From Kordia antarctica (lineage in GTDB: Bacteria > Bacteroidota > Bacteroidia > Flavobacteriales > Flavobacteriaceae): a DNA stretch of 64,000 nt. Below, piece after piece: positions 17,227 to 25,825 of the stretch. The notes under the pieces were generated by a model that saw only the letters and a program-made list of their open reading frames with translations, was not told the DNA's origin and made no database searches. The first letter of the stretch is position 1. The number at the start of each line of letters is the position of its first letter. The translations under genes were made by a program, and so were the position numbers. The DNA lies in contig NZ_CP019288.1 in the NCBI RefSeq assembly GCF_009901525.1, forward strand, positions 2,571,501-2,635,500, written 5' to 3'.

Positions 17227-19539
17227 TTGTATTTTTCTCACTATAAACACACATCAATAAAAAGAATATTATCTATAGTATTTTTATTAATTACTGCCAA
17301 TTGTATTGCGCAAAACGATACTAGCAGAAAACAATTTCTTTTGTCCTCAGGTATTGAAGACGGTAATTATAATCAAACTGGTGAATTTTTAAAAAGCATA
17401 CTTGATAGTTTATATAACGAGTATGATTTTAAAAATATAGTTAGTGACGGCTCACTTGAAAACGTTAAACTCTTGGATGAGCGGTTTTGTGATTTTGCAA
17501 TATCGCAAAGAGATGTCTTTTTAGAGCGTTTGTATGACGAAACAAATAGTATAAAAAACATTCAACTTATACTTCCCCTTTTTCAAGAAAATCTTTTACT
17601 ATACACGAATCAAAATATTAAAAGCTTCGCATCTTTTAATGAATTTGCAAATACCGTAAATGTGATAGGCGTTACAGGAAAAAATAATTATTCATTTAAG
17701 ATTTTTGAAAAGATATGTAAACTTACAAATGTTAGCATTAACAAATTTGAAGTTATTGAAGGTAATTACCAAGAGTTGATTGAAGGTATTAACACTAATA
17801 AAATTGATGTAATTGTATCATTTTCATTACCGATTGAATCTTTAGAGAATAAATCAAATATTAATAAAGCAGGATTTTCTGATACTGAAATTTCTTTAAT
17901 CACCAATAAAATTACGAACGTTTTTCCTTCTTCAACGAACGATGAAAATACGCTAAACACTATTGGAAGTTGGACATTTTTGATTGGATTAAATACTAGT
18001 GTAGAAAGTGTCAATGAAGATTTTGACATAGGATTATCTGAAAATCTAATCAATTCCATACGAGGACATAACGGAAAGATTGCTAATAGAATTTCAAAAA
18101 GTATTTCATTTTTTAAAGAGGAAGAAAATCATAAAATTCTTTACGGGATTCCAATGACCGATTCACTAGCTGTGCAAATTAATTATGACTCTTTCAATTA
18201 CACTCACTTTGCATTCATCACACTAATACTTTTACTTTTACTAGTATTAATATATGTATTGAGAAAAGAGATTTTCAAAACCGATTATTCAATTCTATGG
18301 ATACGATATAAACACATCATTATTGGAATATTTATAATTATAGGTTTTTATTTTCTAAGTGTAGAGATTCTATTAATTTCAGAAGAATCATTTTATAATG
18401 ACTTAAGAATAAAAAGTAAAATTCTAAATCTGACCAAACAAGATTTACATTTTTGGATAATAATTACAAATTTAACAGGAAACAATAATAACATATTTCC
18501 TTTGTCATACTTAGGTCAAATAATGTTGCCATTCTCATCGTACATACTTATTGTTGGACCTATAACATTGGCTTTTGGAGAATATATTAATTATAAACTT
18601 TTAAAAAAAAGAATAAAAGGCACTATGGAATATAAATTTAGTAATCATATAGTTATTGTTGGATGGAAAGATAATACAGATGAATTTTTAAAGGAGTTAA
18701 TTAATGCAAATAAGAATTATAAACGTCAAAAAAAGAAAATAATTTGTATCGCAGATAATCCTGAACTATTAATAGCAAATTCTCCAGTTTTGAAACAACT
18801 TGAAGCGAAACGAAAAATCAATTTCATAGCTGGTGATGCCAGAGAAGAAGATACTCTAAAACGAGCAAATCTACATTTAGCAGATACTGTAGTGATTTTG
18901 TCGGAAGGTTCATCTACAGAGCATGATGAAAAAACATTATTACGATCATTAGCAATCTCAAGGTATTGTAGAAAAATGACTATGAAACCTGACACTCTCA
19001 AATCGGAAGAATCAACTGAAAATCTTGGGCTATTGCAGGCTAACAAATATGAAGATTCTATCTATATAATTGCAGAAATCAATCATTCAAAATTTATAAC
19101 TGATTTAAAAAATTCTGATGTCAATGAGATTATAAGTAGTAGTGAATACAGTAAAAATATACTAATGCAAAGCATGTTAAATCATGGTGTTTCTAAAGTA
19201 TTAGATGAAGTTTTAACATATAATTCTCACAATGAATTCTATACAATAGATCTGAATAAAAAAAGGTTTAAAAGCTTAATTGGTAAAACTTTTGATGAAC
19301 TTCTTCCTATGTTACGACAAAAAGGAATATTATTAATTGCCATTAGAATTGTATTTCGTGATACTAACGGAAACGAAATTATAGATGAAAGTAGATTGGA
19401 AAAATTACTGGTGGCTGAGAAATTAACTAGACAAATTATAGTAAATCCTACAGATAAAACCGAAAAAAACAGACCTGTCGATAATGATGATGAGCTAATT
19501 GTATTCTGTACAAGTGCTAAAGTATTAGACAATTATTAA
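17227..19539 (+). CDS. TAXI-type receptor fused to a channel-like membrane region and RCK/TrkA domain
   Basis: A 770-residue protein. Residues 1-29 are a signal peptide (SIKRILSIVFLLITANCIAQ). Residues 36-310 match TAXI-type TRAP solute-binding proteins: LLSSGIEDGNYNQTGEFL, then GSLENVKLLDERFCDFAISQ. Membrane helices follow at about 326-345 and 362-385, then a pore-like loop (DLHFWIIITNLTGNNNNIFP, 406-425) and a last helix (about 430-455). Residues 473-620 resemble an RCK/TrkA-N domain (HIVIVGWKDNTDEFLKELI, FIAGDAREEDTLKRANLHLA, DTVVILSE), with a C-terminal TrkA-C-like part. The canonical TVGYGD potassium filter is absent. The GW start of the Rossmann loop recalls CASTOR/POLLUX-type channels. 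The start is TTG, forced by a stop at 17215. A ligand-gated channel is the inference. Confidence 0.75.
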   Translation: MYFSHYKHTSIKRILSIVFLLITANCIAQNDTSRKQFLLSSGIEDGNYNQTGEFLKSILDSLYNEYDFKNIVSDGSLENVKLLDERFCDFAISQRDVFLERLYDETNSIKNIQLILPLFQENLLLYTNQNIKSFASFNEFANTVNVIGVTGKNNYSFKIFEKICKLTNVSINKFEVIEGNYQELIEGINTNKIDVIVSFSLPIESLENKSNINKAGFSDTEISLITNKITNVFPSSTNDENTLNTIGSWTFLIGLNTSVESVNEDFDIGLSENLINSIRGHNGKIANRISKSISFFKEEENHKILYGIPMTDSLAVQINYDSFNYTHFAFITLILLLLLVLIYVLRKEIFKTDYSILWIRYKHIIIGIFIIIGFYFLSVEILLISEESFYNDLRIKSKILNLTKQDLHFWIIITNLTGNNNNIFPLSYLGQIMLPFSSYILIVGPITLAFGEYINYKLLKKRIKGTMEYKFSNHIVIVGWKDNTDEFLKELINANKNYKRQKKKIICIADNPELLIANSPVLKQLEAKRKINFIAGDAREEDTLKRANLHLADTVVILSEGSSTEHDEKTLLRSLAISRYCRKMTMKPDTLKSEESTENLGLLQANKYEDSIYIIAEINHSKFITDLKNSDVNEIISSSEYSKNILMQSMLNHGVSKVLDEVLTYNSHNEFYTIDLNKKRFKSLIGKTFDELLPMLRQKGILLIAIRIVFRDTNGNEIIDESRLEKLLVAEKLTRQIIVNPTDKTEKNRPVDNDDELIVFCTSAKVLDNY

Positions 19540-19544
19540 CAAAA

Positions 19545-20147
19545 CTACTTACCCATAAAATCCCGCAACGTATCATAAAAAGCTTCCTGTGTTGGACGAT
19601 TTTTTGGAACTTCACGTAAAGGCTCAACTTCGTGTAAAGTTTCATGACAATCTTTTGGCAATTGCTGATAGAGTTGTGTTCCTTTAGTTTTCCAAGCAAT
19701 CATTTCGTCACTCACTTGCTTAATCACTTTTGCAGGATTTCCAACAACCAAACTACGATTCGGAATCACCGTTTTTGCTTTCACAAAAGCCATTGCGCCA
19801 ATAATACTTTCATCACCGATTTCGGCATCATCCATAATTACGGTATTCATTCCGACAAGGACATTTCTACCAATATTTGCTCCGTGAATAATGGCACCGT
19901 GACCAATATGTGCGCTTTCTTTCAACACAATAGATTTCCCTGGAAACATATGCACCGTACAATTCTCTTGCACATTTACGCCATCTTCCAAGATAATTTC
20001 TCCCCAATCACCACGAATTGCCGCGCCAGGCCCGATGTAGCAATTTTTACCAATAATCACATTTCCTGTAACTGCCGCAAGTGGATGCACAAAACTACTT
20101 TCGTGTACAACTGGTATATATCCTTTGAATTCGTATATCATATTCAT
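19545..20147 (-). CDS. paaY: PaaY, left-handed beta-helix hexapeptide-repeat protein
   Basis: A 200-residue protein of the gamma-carbonic-anhydrase/hexapeptide family with many [LIV]-G-x4 turns (VIIGKNCYIGPGAAIRGDWG, AHIGHGAIIHGANIGRNVLV, AEIGDESIIGAMAFV). Metal-ligand-like histidines occur in NCTVHMF and HIGHGAIIHG. Length and C-terminal helical tail fit PaaY, a thioesterase linked to phenylacetate catabolism that clears dead-end CoA esters. It is the last gene of the minus-strand paa cluster and converges on the channel gene with only five bases between stop codons. The N-terminus MNM offers two starts; the REP palindrome lies immediately upstream. Confidence 0.85.
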   Translation of the reverse strand: MNMIYEFKGYIPVVHESSFVHPLAAVTGNVIIGKNCYIGPGAAIRGDWGEIILEDGVNVQENCTVHMFPGKSIVLKESAHIGHGAIIHGANIGRNVLVGMNTVIMDDAEIGDESIIGAMAFVKAKTVIPNRSLVVGNPAKVIKQVSDEMIAWKTKGTQLYQQLPKDCHETLHEVEPLREVPKNRPTQEAFYDTLRDFMGK

Positions 20148-20167
20148 TTCCCGTGAAAACGGGAATC
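20147..20167. repeat. REP palindrome at the paaY start
   Basis: TTTCCCGTGAAAACGGGAATC on the plus strand; a CCCGT/ACGGG stem directly abuts the paaY start codon. The sequence from the palindrome through the start codon matches that at 21157-21187 in front of the enoyl-CoA hydratase gene. Confidence 0.75.
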
Positions 20168-20228
20168 TTTTTAATTGTTAATTCTGAACTTTTTAAAATC
20201 TAATGATAATTATTTTTATTTTTTACAA

Positions 20229-20342
20229 ACGTCAGTTCGAGTTGAGGCGAAAGCCGAAGTATCGAGAACCATTTTATTTCTCAAAGTTTCTCGATACATT
20301 TTTTATTCTGCTTCACTCCATAAAAAACACTCGAAATGACGT
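20229..20342. repeat. Interspersed palindromic repeat with 14-base inverted ends
   Basis: The ends ACGTCAGTTCGAGT and ACTCGAAATGACGT are inverted copies with one mismatch. Inside are further inner inverted pieces (TATCGAGAA/TTTCTCGATA). Belongs to the TCATTTCGAG class of REP-like elements and fills most of the gap between the enoyl-CoA hydratase gene and paaY. Confidence 0.7.
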
Positions 20343-20407
20343 TCTGTAAAACTGAATTGATTAACGAGCTAAATCTCAATTCTCAATACTAAAAACTCAA
20401 TACTATA

Positions 20408-21166
20408 TTACGCAAACCGTTTCAAAGTCTCTTTAGTAAACTCAGAAAGCACCAAACGTCCCGAAATCACAGCACGTTCTGCCAATAAGTTATCCCAATC
20501 TTCGGTTCCTGTCCAAAATGCTTTTTTCATCTCAGCCATTGCTTCCGGATTGTACGTACATAAATGGTTTGCAAAAGCAATTACTTCTTTGTCAAGTTCT
20601 TCATTGGTTTCAAAAACTTTCATGTACAAACCTTTGCTTCTCGCCCATTCCGCATCGTAAAAACTATCGGCGTCAATTGCAATTTGCGACATTCCGCTTA
20701 AGCCTAATTTACGTTCTACGGCTGGTCCAACGACAAAAGGTCCAATTCCGACATTCAGTTCACTCAATTTGATAGAAGCAAATTTAGAAGCCATACAATA
20801 ATCGACTGCAGAAGCCAATCCTACGCCGCCGCCAACTGTTTTTCCTTGCACGCGACCAATGATGAATTTTGGACATTTTCGCATCGCATTAATTACGTTT
20901 GCAAATCCTGAAAAGAAAATTCTTCCCGCTTCTGCATCGTTGATATTGATGAGTTCTTTAAAACTTGCACCTGCACAAAAAGTACGATCTCTTCCACTTT
21001 TTAGGACAATTACTTTGATCTCGTCATTCGTTCCTGCATCAGTAATCGTTTGTGCTAATTTGGCTAAAATATCGCCTGGCAATGAATTATGCGCTGGATG
21101 AAAAAATTCGATGGTTGCTACGCCGTTTTCTATGTTTTGTTTTACGTATGGATCTGTCATATTCAT
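20408..21166 (-). CDS. Enoyl-CoA hydratase/isomerase of the paa cluster (PaaF-like role)
   Basis: A 252-residue crotonase: ATIEFFHPAHNSLPGDILAK, the oxyanion-hole segment DRTFCAGASFKELI and the second oxyanion glycines in GKTVGGGVGLASAVDYCMAS. Of the two catalytic glutamates of enoyl-CoA hydratase, the first is replaced (GGGVGLA instead of GGGCELA) while the second remains (KLSELNVGIGP), so a pure hydratase mechanism is uncertain. In the pathway the 2,3-dehydroadipyl-CoA hydratase step (PaaF) would otherwise be unassigned in this cluster, so that role is inferred from position. The N-terminus repeats the REP-plus-MNM arrangement seen in paaY. Confidence 0.8.
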   Translation of the reverse strand: MNMTDPYVKQNIENGVATIEFFHPAHNSLPGDILAKLAQTITDAGTNDEIKVIVLKSGRDRTFCAGASFKELININDAEAGRIFFSGFANVINAMRKCPKFIIGRVQGKTVGGGVGLASAVDYCMASKFASIKLSELNVGIGPFVVGPAVERKLGLSGMSQIAIDADSFYDAEWARSKGLYMKVFETNEELDKEVIAFANHLCTYNPEAMAEMKKAFWTGTEDWDNLLAERAVISGRLVLSEFTKETLKRFA

Positions 21167-21187
21167 TTCCCGCGAAAGCGGGAATCT
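21167..21187. repeat. REP palindrome at the enoyl-CoA hydratase start
   Basis: TTTCCCGCGAAAGCGGGAATC on the plus strand: a perfect CCCGC/GCGGG stem with loop GAAA, directly in front of the start codon of the downstream gene. Confidence 0.8.
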
Positions 21188-21201
21188 TGTTTTTGTTAGT
21201 T

Positions 21202-21492
21202 CTATTTTATTTCACTTATTAAATCTTCCCAATTAGGATTCGTCTTTTCAATCAGTTCAACTTTCCAATCTCGATTCCACTTCTTAATTCGTTTTTCTCT
21301 TAACAGCGCACTTTCTTTTTCTTCATGATTTTCAAAATACACTAAAATATTCAAATTATATCTTGCTGAAAAAGTAGTTGGATGAACTTTATTCTTATGC
21401 TGTCTGATTCTTCTTTTTAAATCTTTTGTAACTCCAATATACAAAACACCTTTTGGTTTGTTTGTGATTATGTATACTGAATACGTTTCCAA
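21202..21492 (-). CDS. GIY-YIG domain protein
   Basis: A 96-residue single-domain GIY-YIG nuclease-fold protein: YSVYIITNKPKGVLYIGVTK supplies the two signature strands (VYI and YIG), then DLKRRIRQHKNK with the conserved arginine and histidine, and REKRIKKWNRDWKVELI with the catalytic-position glutamate. Such UPF0213/YhbQ-like proteins are small putative nucleases of unknown role that turn up scattered in gaps of flavobacterial genomes. Here it interrupts the paa cluster between paaZ and the enoyl-CoA hydratase gene and has no metabolic link to it. Confidence 0.9.
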   Translation of the reverse strand: METYSVYIITNKPKGVLYIGVTKDLKRRIRQHKNKVHPTTFSARYNLNILVYFENHEEKESALLREKRIKKWNRDWKVELIEKTNPNWEDLISEIK

Positions 21493-21643
21493 ATTGATTT
21501 TTAGATTTCCGCTTTCGCTAGATTTTACTATGATTAACTTATTAAAAAAGTAGTGCTTATTAAAATTTTAAACTCTCTATTTCTTAGGAATATTTTTCAT
21601 TTTAACCTTTTGTTGATTATCTGAGGTTCCCGATTTCTCGGGA

Positions 21644-21695
21644 ATCATTTTGAACAATTCAATTTGTTACAACAAATTGAATTGTTCAAAATGAT
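21644..21695. repeat. Perfect 25-bp inverted repeat across the paaZ stop codon
   Basis: Positions 21644-21668 and 21671-21695 are exact reverse complements separated by two bases. The right arm encodes the last nine residues of PaaZ (HHFEQFNLL); the stop codon is at the arm junction. A short REP palindrome (CCCGA/TCGGG, 21629-21642) follows. There is no T run on the minus strand, so it is not a standard terminator. Confidence 0.85.
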
Positions 21696-24159
21696 GGTTA
21701 AAATGCTTCGTATGCATCAAACTCCATTCAAATTTATCCAAACTTCCAAAAACTGCATTTTTAGTGGTTGCTTTAGGGTTTTCTTTAAAGTATAATTCGT
21801 ATGCGTCGTATGCTTCTAGTAATTTATGTTTGGCTTCCGCCAGATTTTCGTAACGTGCTTCTGATATTAACTTTTCTAATAATTTTGGCGCATCAAAGTT
21901 TCTTGGCATTTTATCGTGCGTGTACAAACTGTCTTGCACTTTTTCTAGGTACTTTTCTGGAGTTTCTATTTCAAAATCCTGGATTTCTCCAGATGCTACT
22001 TTCAGTGTATATTCTAAATGCTCTACCATTTGTTGTGACGACATATTTCCCCAAACTGGTTTTGTGTCTTCGGTAAGTTTACTTAGATAGTTTTGAATCG
22101 ATTTTTTATCAATTGTTTTGAATCGATTTATCTTTTGAACCATTGTCAAGATTGTCGCAATCGCAACCAATTCATCTTCTTGATCAAATACCTCAACAAA
22201 CCATTTTACAATTCCGCTTGGCAATTCTTTTCCTCTGGAATCTCTGTCTATTTTTTCTTTACACGTTAATCGTACATGAATCGTGTCATTATGATAAATT
22301 GGACGCAAGAAACGACAATCTTCCAAACCATAATTTGCTGCTACTGGACCTTTGTTTGGATAGACAAATAATCCTGCTGCTGCTGCAATAATGAAATATC
22401 CGTGCGCAGTTCGTTTTTCAAAAATACTTCCTTCTAACGAAGTGATATCGGTATGTGCGTAAAAATGATCCCAAGTTAAGTTTGCAAAGTTGATAATATC
22501 TGTATCGGTAACTGTACGCTTGTGAGTTTTCAAGGACATTCCAGCTTCGATATCTTCCCAATGATATGCAAACGGATGCTTTTCTGTTTCTTTATATTCG
22601 GCATTCGCCTGATAAATACCTGTAACTTCTGTGATTGTTGTTGGCGAACCTTGAATGGCACAACGTTGCATATAATGTTTTATGCCACGCATTCCGCCCA
22701 TTTCTTCGCCACCACCAGCGCGTCCTGGACCACCATGAACCAACATTGGTAATGGCGAACCGTGTCCTGTACTTTGTTTTGCCATATCACGATTTCCAAC
22801 TAAGATTCTTCCATGATGTGACGCTGCTCCAATAACATACTCTTTTGCGCGTTTGTCGTCATTTGTAAAGATGGAAGAGACTAATGAACCTTTCCCCATT
22901 TGGGCAAGCTCGATTGCTTCGTCCATGTTTTTATATGGCATTATGGTACTTACTGGACCAAATGCTTCTATTTCGTGAACCGCAGTATTTTTGAACGGAT
23001 TGTTTTCTCTTAATAAGATTGGACTTAGGAAAGCTCCTTTTTCTCCATCTGCACCAACTGCGTCAATGTTATCTAAACTTCCATAGACCATATCGGCAGT
23101 CTGAATCAGTTTAGAAACTTGATCTTTTACAAATTGAACTTGCGCTTTGTTGATTAATGCGCCCATGCGAACTTCTTTGAGTCGTGGATCGCCAATGGTA
23201 ACTTTCGCTAGTTGTTTACCAAGTGCAATTTGAACATCTTCTACTAAGTTTTGTGGAACAATAATTCTTCGGATTGCGGTACATTTTTGACCTGTTTTTA
23301 CGGTCATTTCTTTTCGAACTTCTTTAACGAATAAATCAAATTCTGGAGTTCCAGGCACTGCATCTTCTCCTAAAACCGAACAGTTCAATGAATCTGCTTC
23401 CATTGTGAATGGAACTGATTCTTGCGTTAATCTTGGATGTGCTTTTAGCATTCGTCCTGTATGTGCTGAACCTGTAAAGGTTACAACATCTTGCGATTCT
23501 ACGGTGTCAAGAATATTTTTTGTCATTCCACTTAAGAGTTGCAATGCGCCTTCTGGCAAGATCCCTGAATCAATAATGACTCTTACAACTGCTTCTGTTA
23601 GGTATGAAGTTTGTGGCGCCGGTAAAACGACTGCAGCCATTCCTGCCATCCAGTTTACGGCACATTTTTCTAACATTCCCCAAACTGGGAAATTAAACGC
23701 GTTGATATGAACTGCAACGCCGCGTTTTGGCACTAATATATGATGCGCCATGAAACGTCCGCCACGAGAAAGATCAATTGGATCGCCTTCTACGTGATAT
23801 GGTTGGTTTGGAAATAGTTTACGTAACGAAGCATTTGCGAATAGGTTTCCGAATCCGCCTTCGATATCAATCCAACTATCAACACGTGTTGCACCAGTTT
23901 TGTAACTGATTTCGTAGAATTGTTCTTTTCGTTTGTTGAGATATAAAGCTAGTGTTTTGAGCATGTTTCCACGCTCTTGAAAGGTCATTTTGCGAAGTTT
24001 TTCGCCTCCTTTTGTTCTTCCATACGCAAGTGCTGAAGGAATATCGAGTCCTTCCGTAGTTGCAAATCCGATGGTTTCTCCGGTTACGGCATCAAACATT
24101 GGAGAACCTTTTCCAGTTCCTTGTGTCCATTGTCCGTTGATATAGCTTTGTAGGATCAT
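21667..24159 (-). CDS. paaZ: PaaZ: aldehyde dehydrogenase, MaoC hydratase and extra DinB-like domain
   Basis: PaaZ opens the oxepin-CoA ring with its hydratase part and oxidises the resulting aldehyde with its dehydrogenase part. Residues 1 to about 510 are the aldehyde dehydrogenase, with Glu254 (FTMEADSLN) and Cys293 (VKTGQKCTAIRRI). Residues about 530-670 are a MaoC-type hotdog hydratase (FANLTWDHFYAHTDITS, RTAHGYFIIAAAAGLF). Residues 690-830 are an additional helical domain (MSSQQMVEHLEYTLKVASGE, FGSLDKFEWSLMHTKHFNHH) that resembles DUF1569/DinB proteins with metal-binding histidines; E. coli PaaZ ends near residue 680 without it. It sits between paaJ and the GIY-YIG gene. Confidence 0.93.
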   Translation of the reverse strand: MILQSYINGQWTQGTGKGSPMFDAVTGETIGFATTEGLDIPSALAYGRTKGGEKLRKMTFQERGNMLKTLALYLNKRKEQFYEISYKTGATRVDSWIDIEGGFGNLFANASLRKLFPNQPYHVEGDPIDLSRGGRFMAHHILVPKRGVAVHINAFNFPVWGMLEKCAVNWMAGMAAVVLPAPQTSYLTEAVVRVIIDSGILPEGALQLLSGMTKNILDTVESQDVVTFTGSAHTGRMLKAHPRLTQESVPFTMEADSLNCSVLGEDAVPGTPEFDLFVKEVRKEMTVKTGQKCTAIRRIIVPQNLVEDVQIALGKQLAKVTIGDPRLKEVRMGALINKAQVQFVKDQVSKLIQTADMVYGSLDNIDAVGADGEKGAFLSPILLRENNPFKNTAVHEIEAFGPVSTIMPYKNMDEAIELAQMGKGSLVSSIFTNDDKRAKEYVIGAASHHGRILVGNRDMAKQSTGHGSPLPMLVHGGPGRAGGGEEMGGMRGIKHYMQRCAIQGSPTTITEVTGIYQANAEYKETEKHPFAYHWEDIEAGMSLKTHKRTVTDTDIINFANLTWDHFYAHTDITSLEGSIFEKRTAHGYFIIAAAAGLFVYPNKGPVAANYGLEDCRFLRPIYHNDTIHVRLTCKEKIDRDSRGKELPSGIVKWFVEVFDQEDELVAIATILTMVQKINRFKTIDKKSIQNYLSKLTEDTKPVWGNMSSQQMVEHLEYTLKVASGEIQDFEIETPEKYLEKVQDSLYTHDKMPRNFDAPKLLEKLISEARYENLAEAKHKLLEAYDAYELYFKENPKATTKNAVFGSLDKFEWSLMHTKHFNHHFEQFNLL

Positions 24160-24336
24160 TTTGTTGTTAGTTTTTTGTTGTTGGTTGTCAGTTGTGTGTT
24201 GGTCGCTTTGCTCCTTTTTGGTTTTTGGTTCGTTGTTCGTTGTTCGTAAAATTACTTATTAATTTAACTCACCACTTTTAACTTTTAACTTTTTTGTGGT
24301 TGAGTCGCCTCAAAACTCAACTCTCACTACTTTTCC
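24160..24336. other. Non-coding gap upstream of paaZ with seven-base repeats
   Basis: TTGTTG/GTTGGTT-like and GTTCGTT units (24215-24246) and an ACTTTTA run (24273-24291). No gene. It continues into structured repeat copy 2; the whole gap from 24160 to 24524 is 365 bases. Confidence 0.6.
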
Positions 24337-24523
24337 CGCGTTAGGGATTGTAGCGGCATCCTTTTTTAAAATTTGATACTCGTCATTACGAGGAGTTTGC
24401 GACGAAGTAATCTGCTTCTTTAATTACAGATTGTTACAACAAATTAAAAATTTGTCTCGCAATTATAACCTTTTTAAAAAAGATACAGCGGAAAGCCCGA
24501 CCTTTAGGTAACGCCCAAATTAT
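24337..24523 (-). repeat. Structured repeat, GCGTTA...TAACGCCC family, copy 2, with nested REP
   Basis: Ends CGCGTTAGGGATTG and AGCCCGACCTTTAGGTAACGCCC match copy 1. The middle differs: CCTTTTTTAAAA (24360-24371) pairs with TTTTTAAAAAAG near 24471-24482. Between these arms lies a REP-like insertion starting CGTCATTACGAGGAGTTTGC. The element ends two bases from the paaJ stop codon, on the transcript side of that gene. Confidence 0.7.
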
Positions 24524-24524
24524 A

Positions 24525-25733
24525 TTATATATTCACATTTTCAATGATTGCCGCATAGCCTTGACCGACACCAATACACATTGTGATTAATGCATATCGT
24601 TTGCCCGTTTCCTGCAATTGCAACGCCGCAGAATACGCAATACGCGCACCTGTAACGCCGAGCGGATGACCGATTGCGATTGCGCCACCATTTGGATTGA
24701 TTCGTGGATCATCGTCTGCCAATTTCCATTCGCGAATGCAGGCTAAACTTTGCGCTGCAAAGGCTTCATTGAGTTCTATGACGTCCATATCTTCCATGGT
24801 TAATCCTGCTTTTTTGAGTGCTTTGTTGGAAGCATTTACAGGACCAATTCCCATGATTCTTGGTTCTACGCCAACAACTGCCGAACTTACGATTCGTGCC
24901 ATTGGTTTGAGATTGTATTTTTTGACAGCTGCCTCAGAAGCGATGATTGTTGCCGCCGCGCCATCATTTAAACCAGAAGCATTTCCTGCGGTGACACTTC
25001 CGTTGCCTTTGAACGCTGCTCTTAGTTTTCCTAAGATTTCTGTCGTTGTGTTTGGTCTGATGAATTCGTCATCTTTGAAAATGATTGAATCTTTTTTACG
25101 TTGTGGAATTTCTACAGCGACAATTTCTTTGGCTAATCGTCCAGATTTTTGCGCTGCTGTCGCTTTCATTTGACTTCTGTACGCAAATAAATCTTGATCT
25201 TCGCGAGAGATATTGTATTTTTCTACTAGGTTTTCCGCCGTCATTCCCATTCCGTCAGTTCCGTATGCGTCGTGCATTTTTGAATTGACGAATCGCCAAC
25301 CGAAACTTGTATCATACATTTTGGCATCTGTGCCAAAAGCACTTGAGGGTTTTGCAATTGCATATGGAGCTCGCGTCATATTTTCCGTTCCACCAGCAAT
25401 GAATAGATCACCGTCACCAGCTTTGATTGCACGATTTGCGTGAATGATTGCCGATAACCCTGAACTACAGAGTCTGTTTACCGTTTCGCCAGGAACTGTG
25501 AATGGTAAACCTGCCAATAATAGTGACATACGCGCCACATTTCGGTTGTCTTCTCCTGCCTGATTTGCGCATCCGATAATGACATCGTCATACGCATCTT
25601 TTGGAATGTTTGGATTGCGATCTGTGACTTCTTTGATGACCAAAGCGCCTAAATCGTCCACGCGTTGTGTTGAAAGTGTTCCTTTGAAATTTCCTATTGG
25701 AGTTCGAACTCCGTCTATGATGTATGCTTCCAT
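24525..25733 (-). CDS. paaJ: 3-oxoadipyl-CoA/acetyl-CoA thiolase
   Basis: Degradative thiolase that cleaves 3-oxoadipyl-CoA to acetyl-CoA and succinyl-CoA, the last step of phenylacetate breakdown. It shows VNRLCSSGLSAIIHANRAIK with the nucleophilic cysteine near residue 90, GGTENMTRAPYAIAK, NEAFAAQSLACIREW, NPNGGAIAIGHPLGVTGARI with the catalytic histidine, and ALITMCIGVGQGYAAIIE with the second cysteine. At 402 residues it has the family length. Assignment as PaaJ rather than a general acetyl-CoA acyltransferase follows from its place between paaI and paaZ. Confidence 0.92.
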   Translation of the reverse strand: MEAYIIDGVRTPIGNFKGTLSTQRVDDLGALVIKEVTDRNPNIPKDAYDDVIIGCANQAGEDNRNVARMSLLLAGLPFTVPGETVNRLCSSGLSAIIHANRAIKAGDGDLFIAGGTENMTRAPYAIAKPSSAFGTDAKMYDTSFGWRFVNSKMHDAYGTDGMGMTAENLVEKYNISREDQDLFAYRSQMKATAAQKSGRLAKEIVAVEIPQRKKDSIIFKDDEFIRPNTTTEILGKLRAAFKGNGSVTAGNASGLNDGAAATIIASEAAVKKYNLKPMARIVSSAVVGVEPRIMGIGPVNASNKALKKAGLTMEDMDVIELNEAFAAQSLACIREWKLADDDPRINPNGGAIAIGHPLGVTGARIAYSAALQLQETGKRYALITMCIGVGQGYAAIIENVNI

Positions 25734-25825
25734 ATCTTCTCTATTTGAGATTTTTGATTGACGATTTTTGATTTGTGAAGTTTTTCCAATCTAAAATCTG
25801 CAATCAAATATCGTTAATCTTCAAT

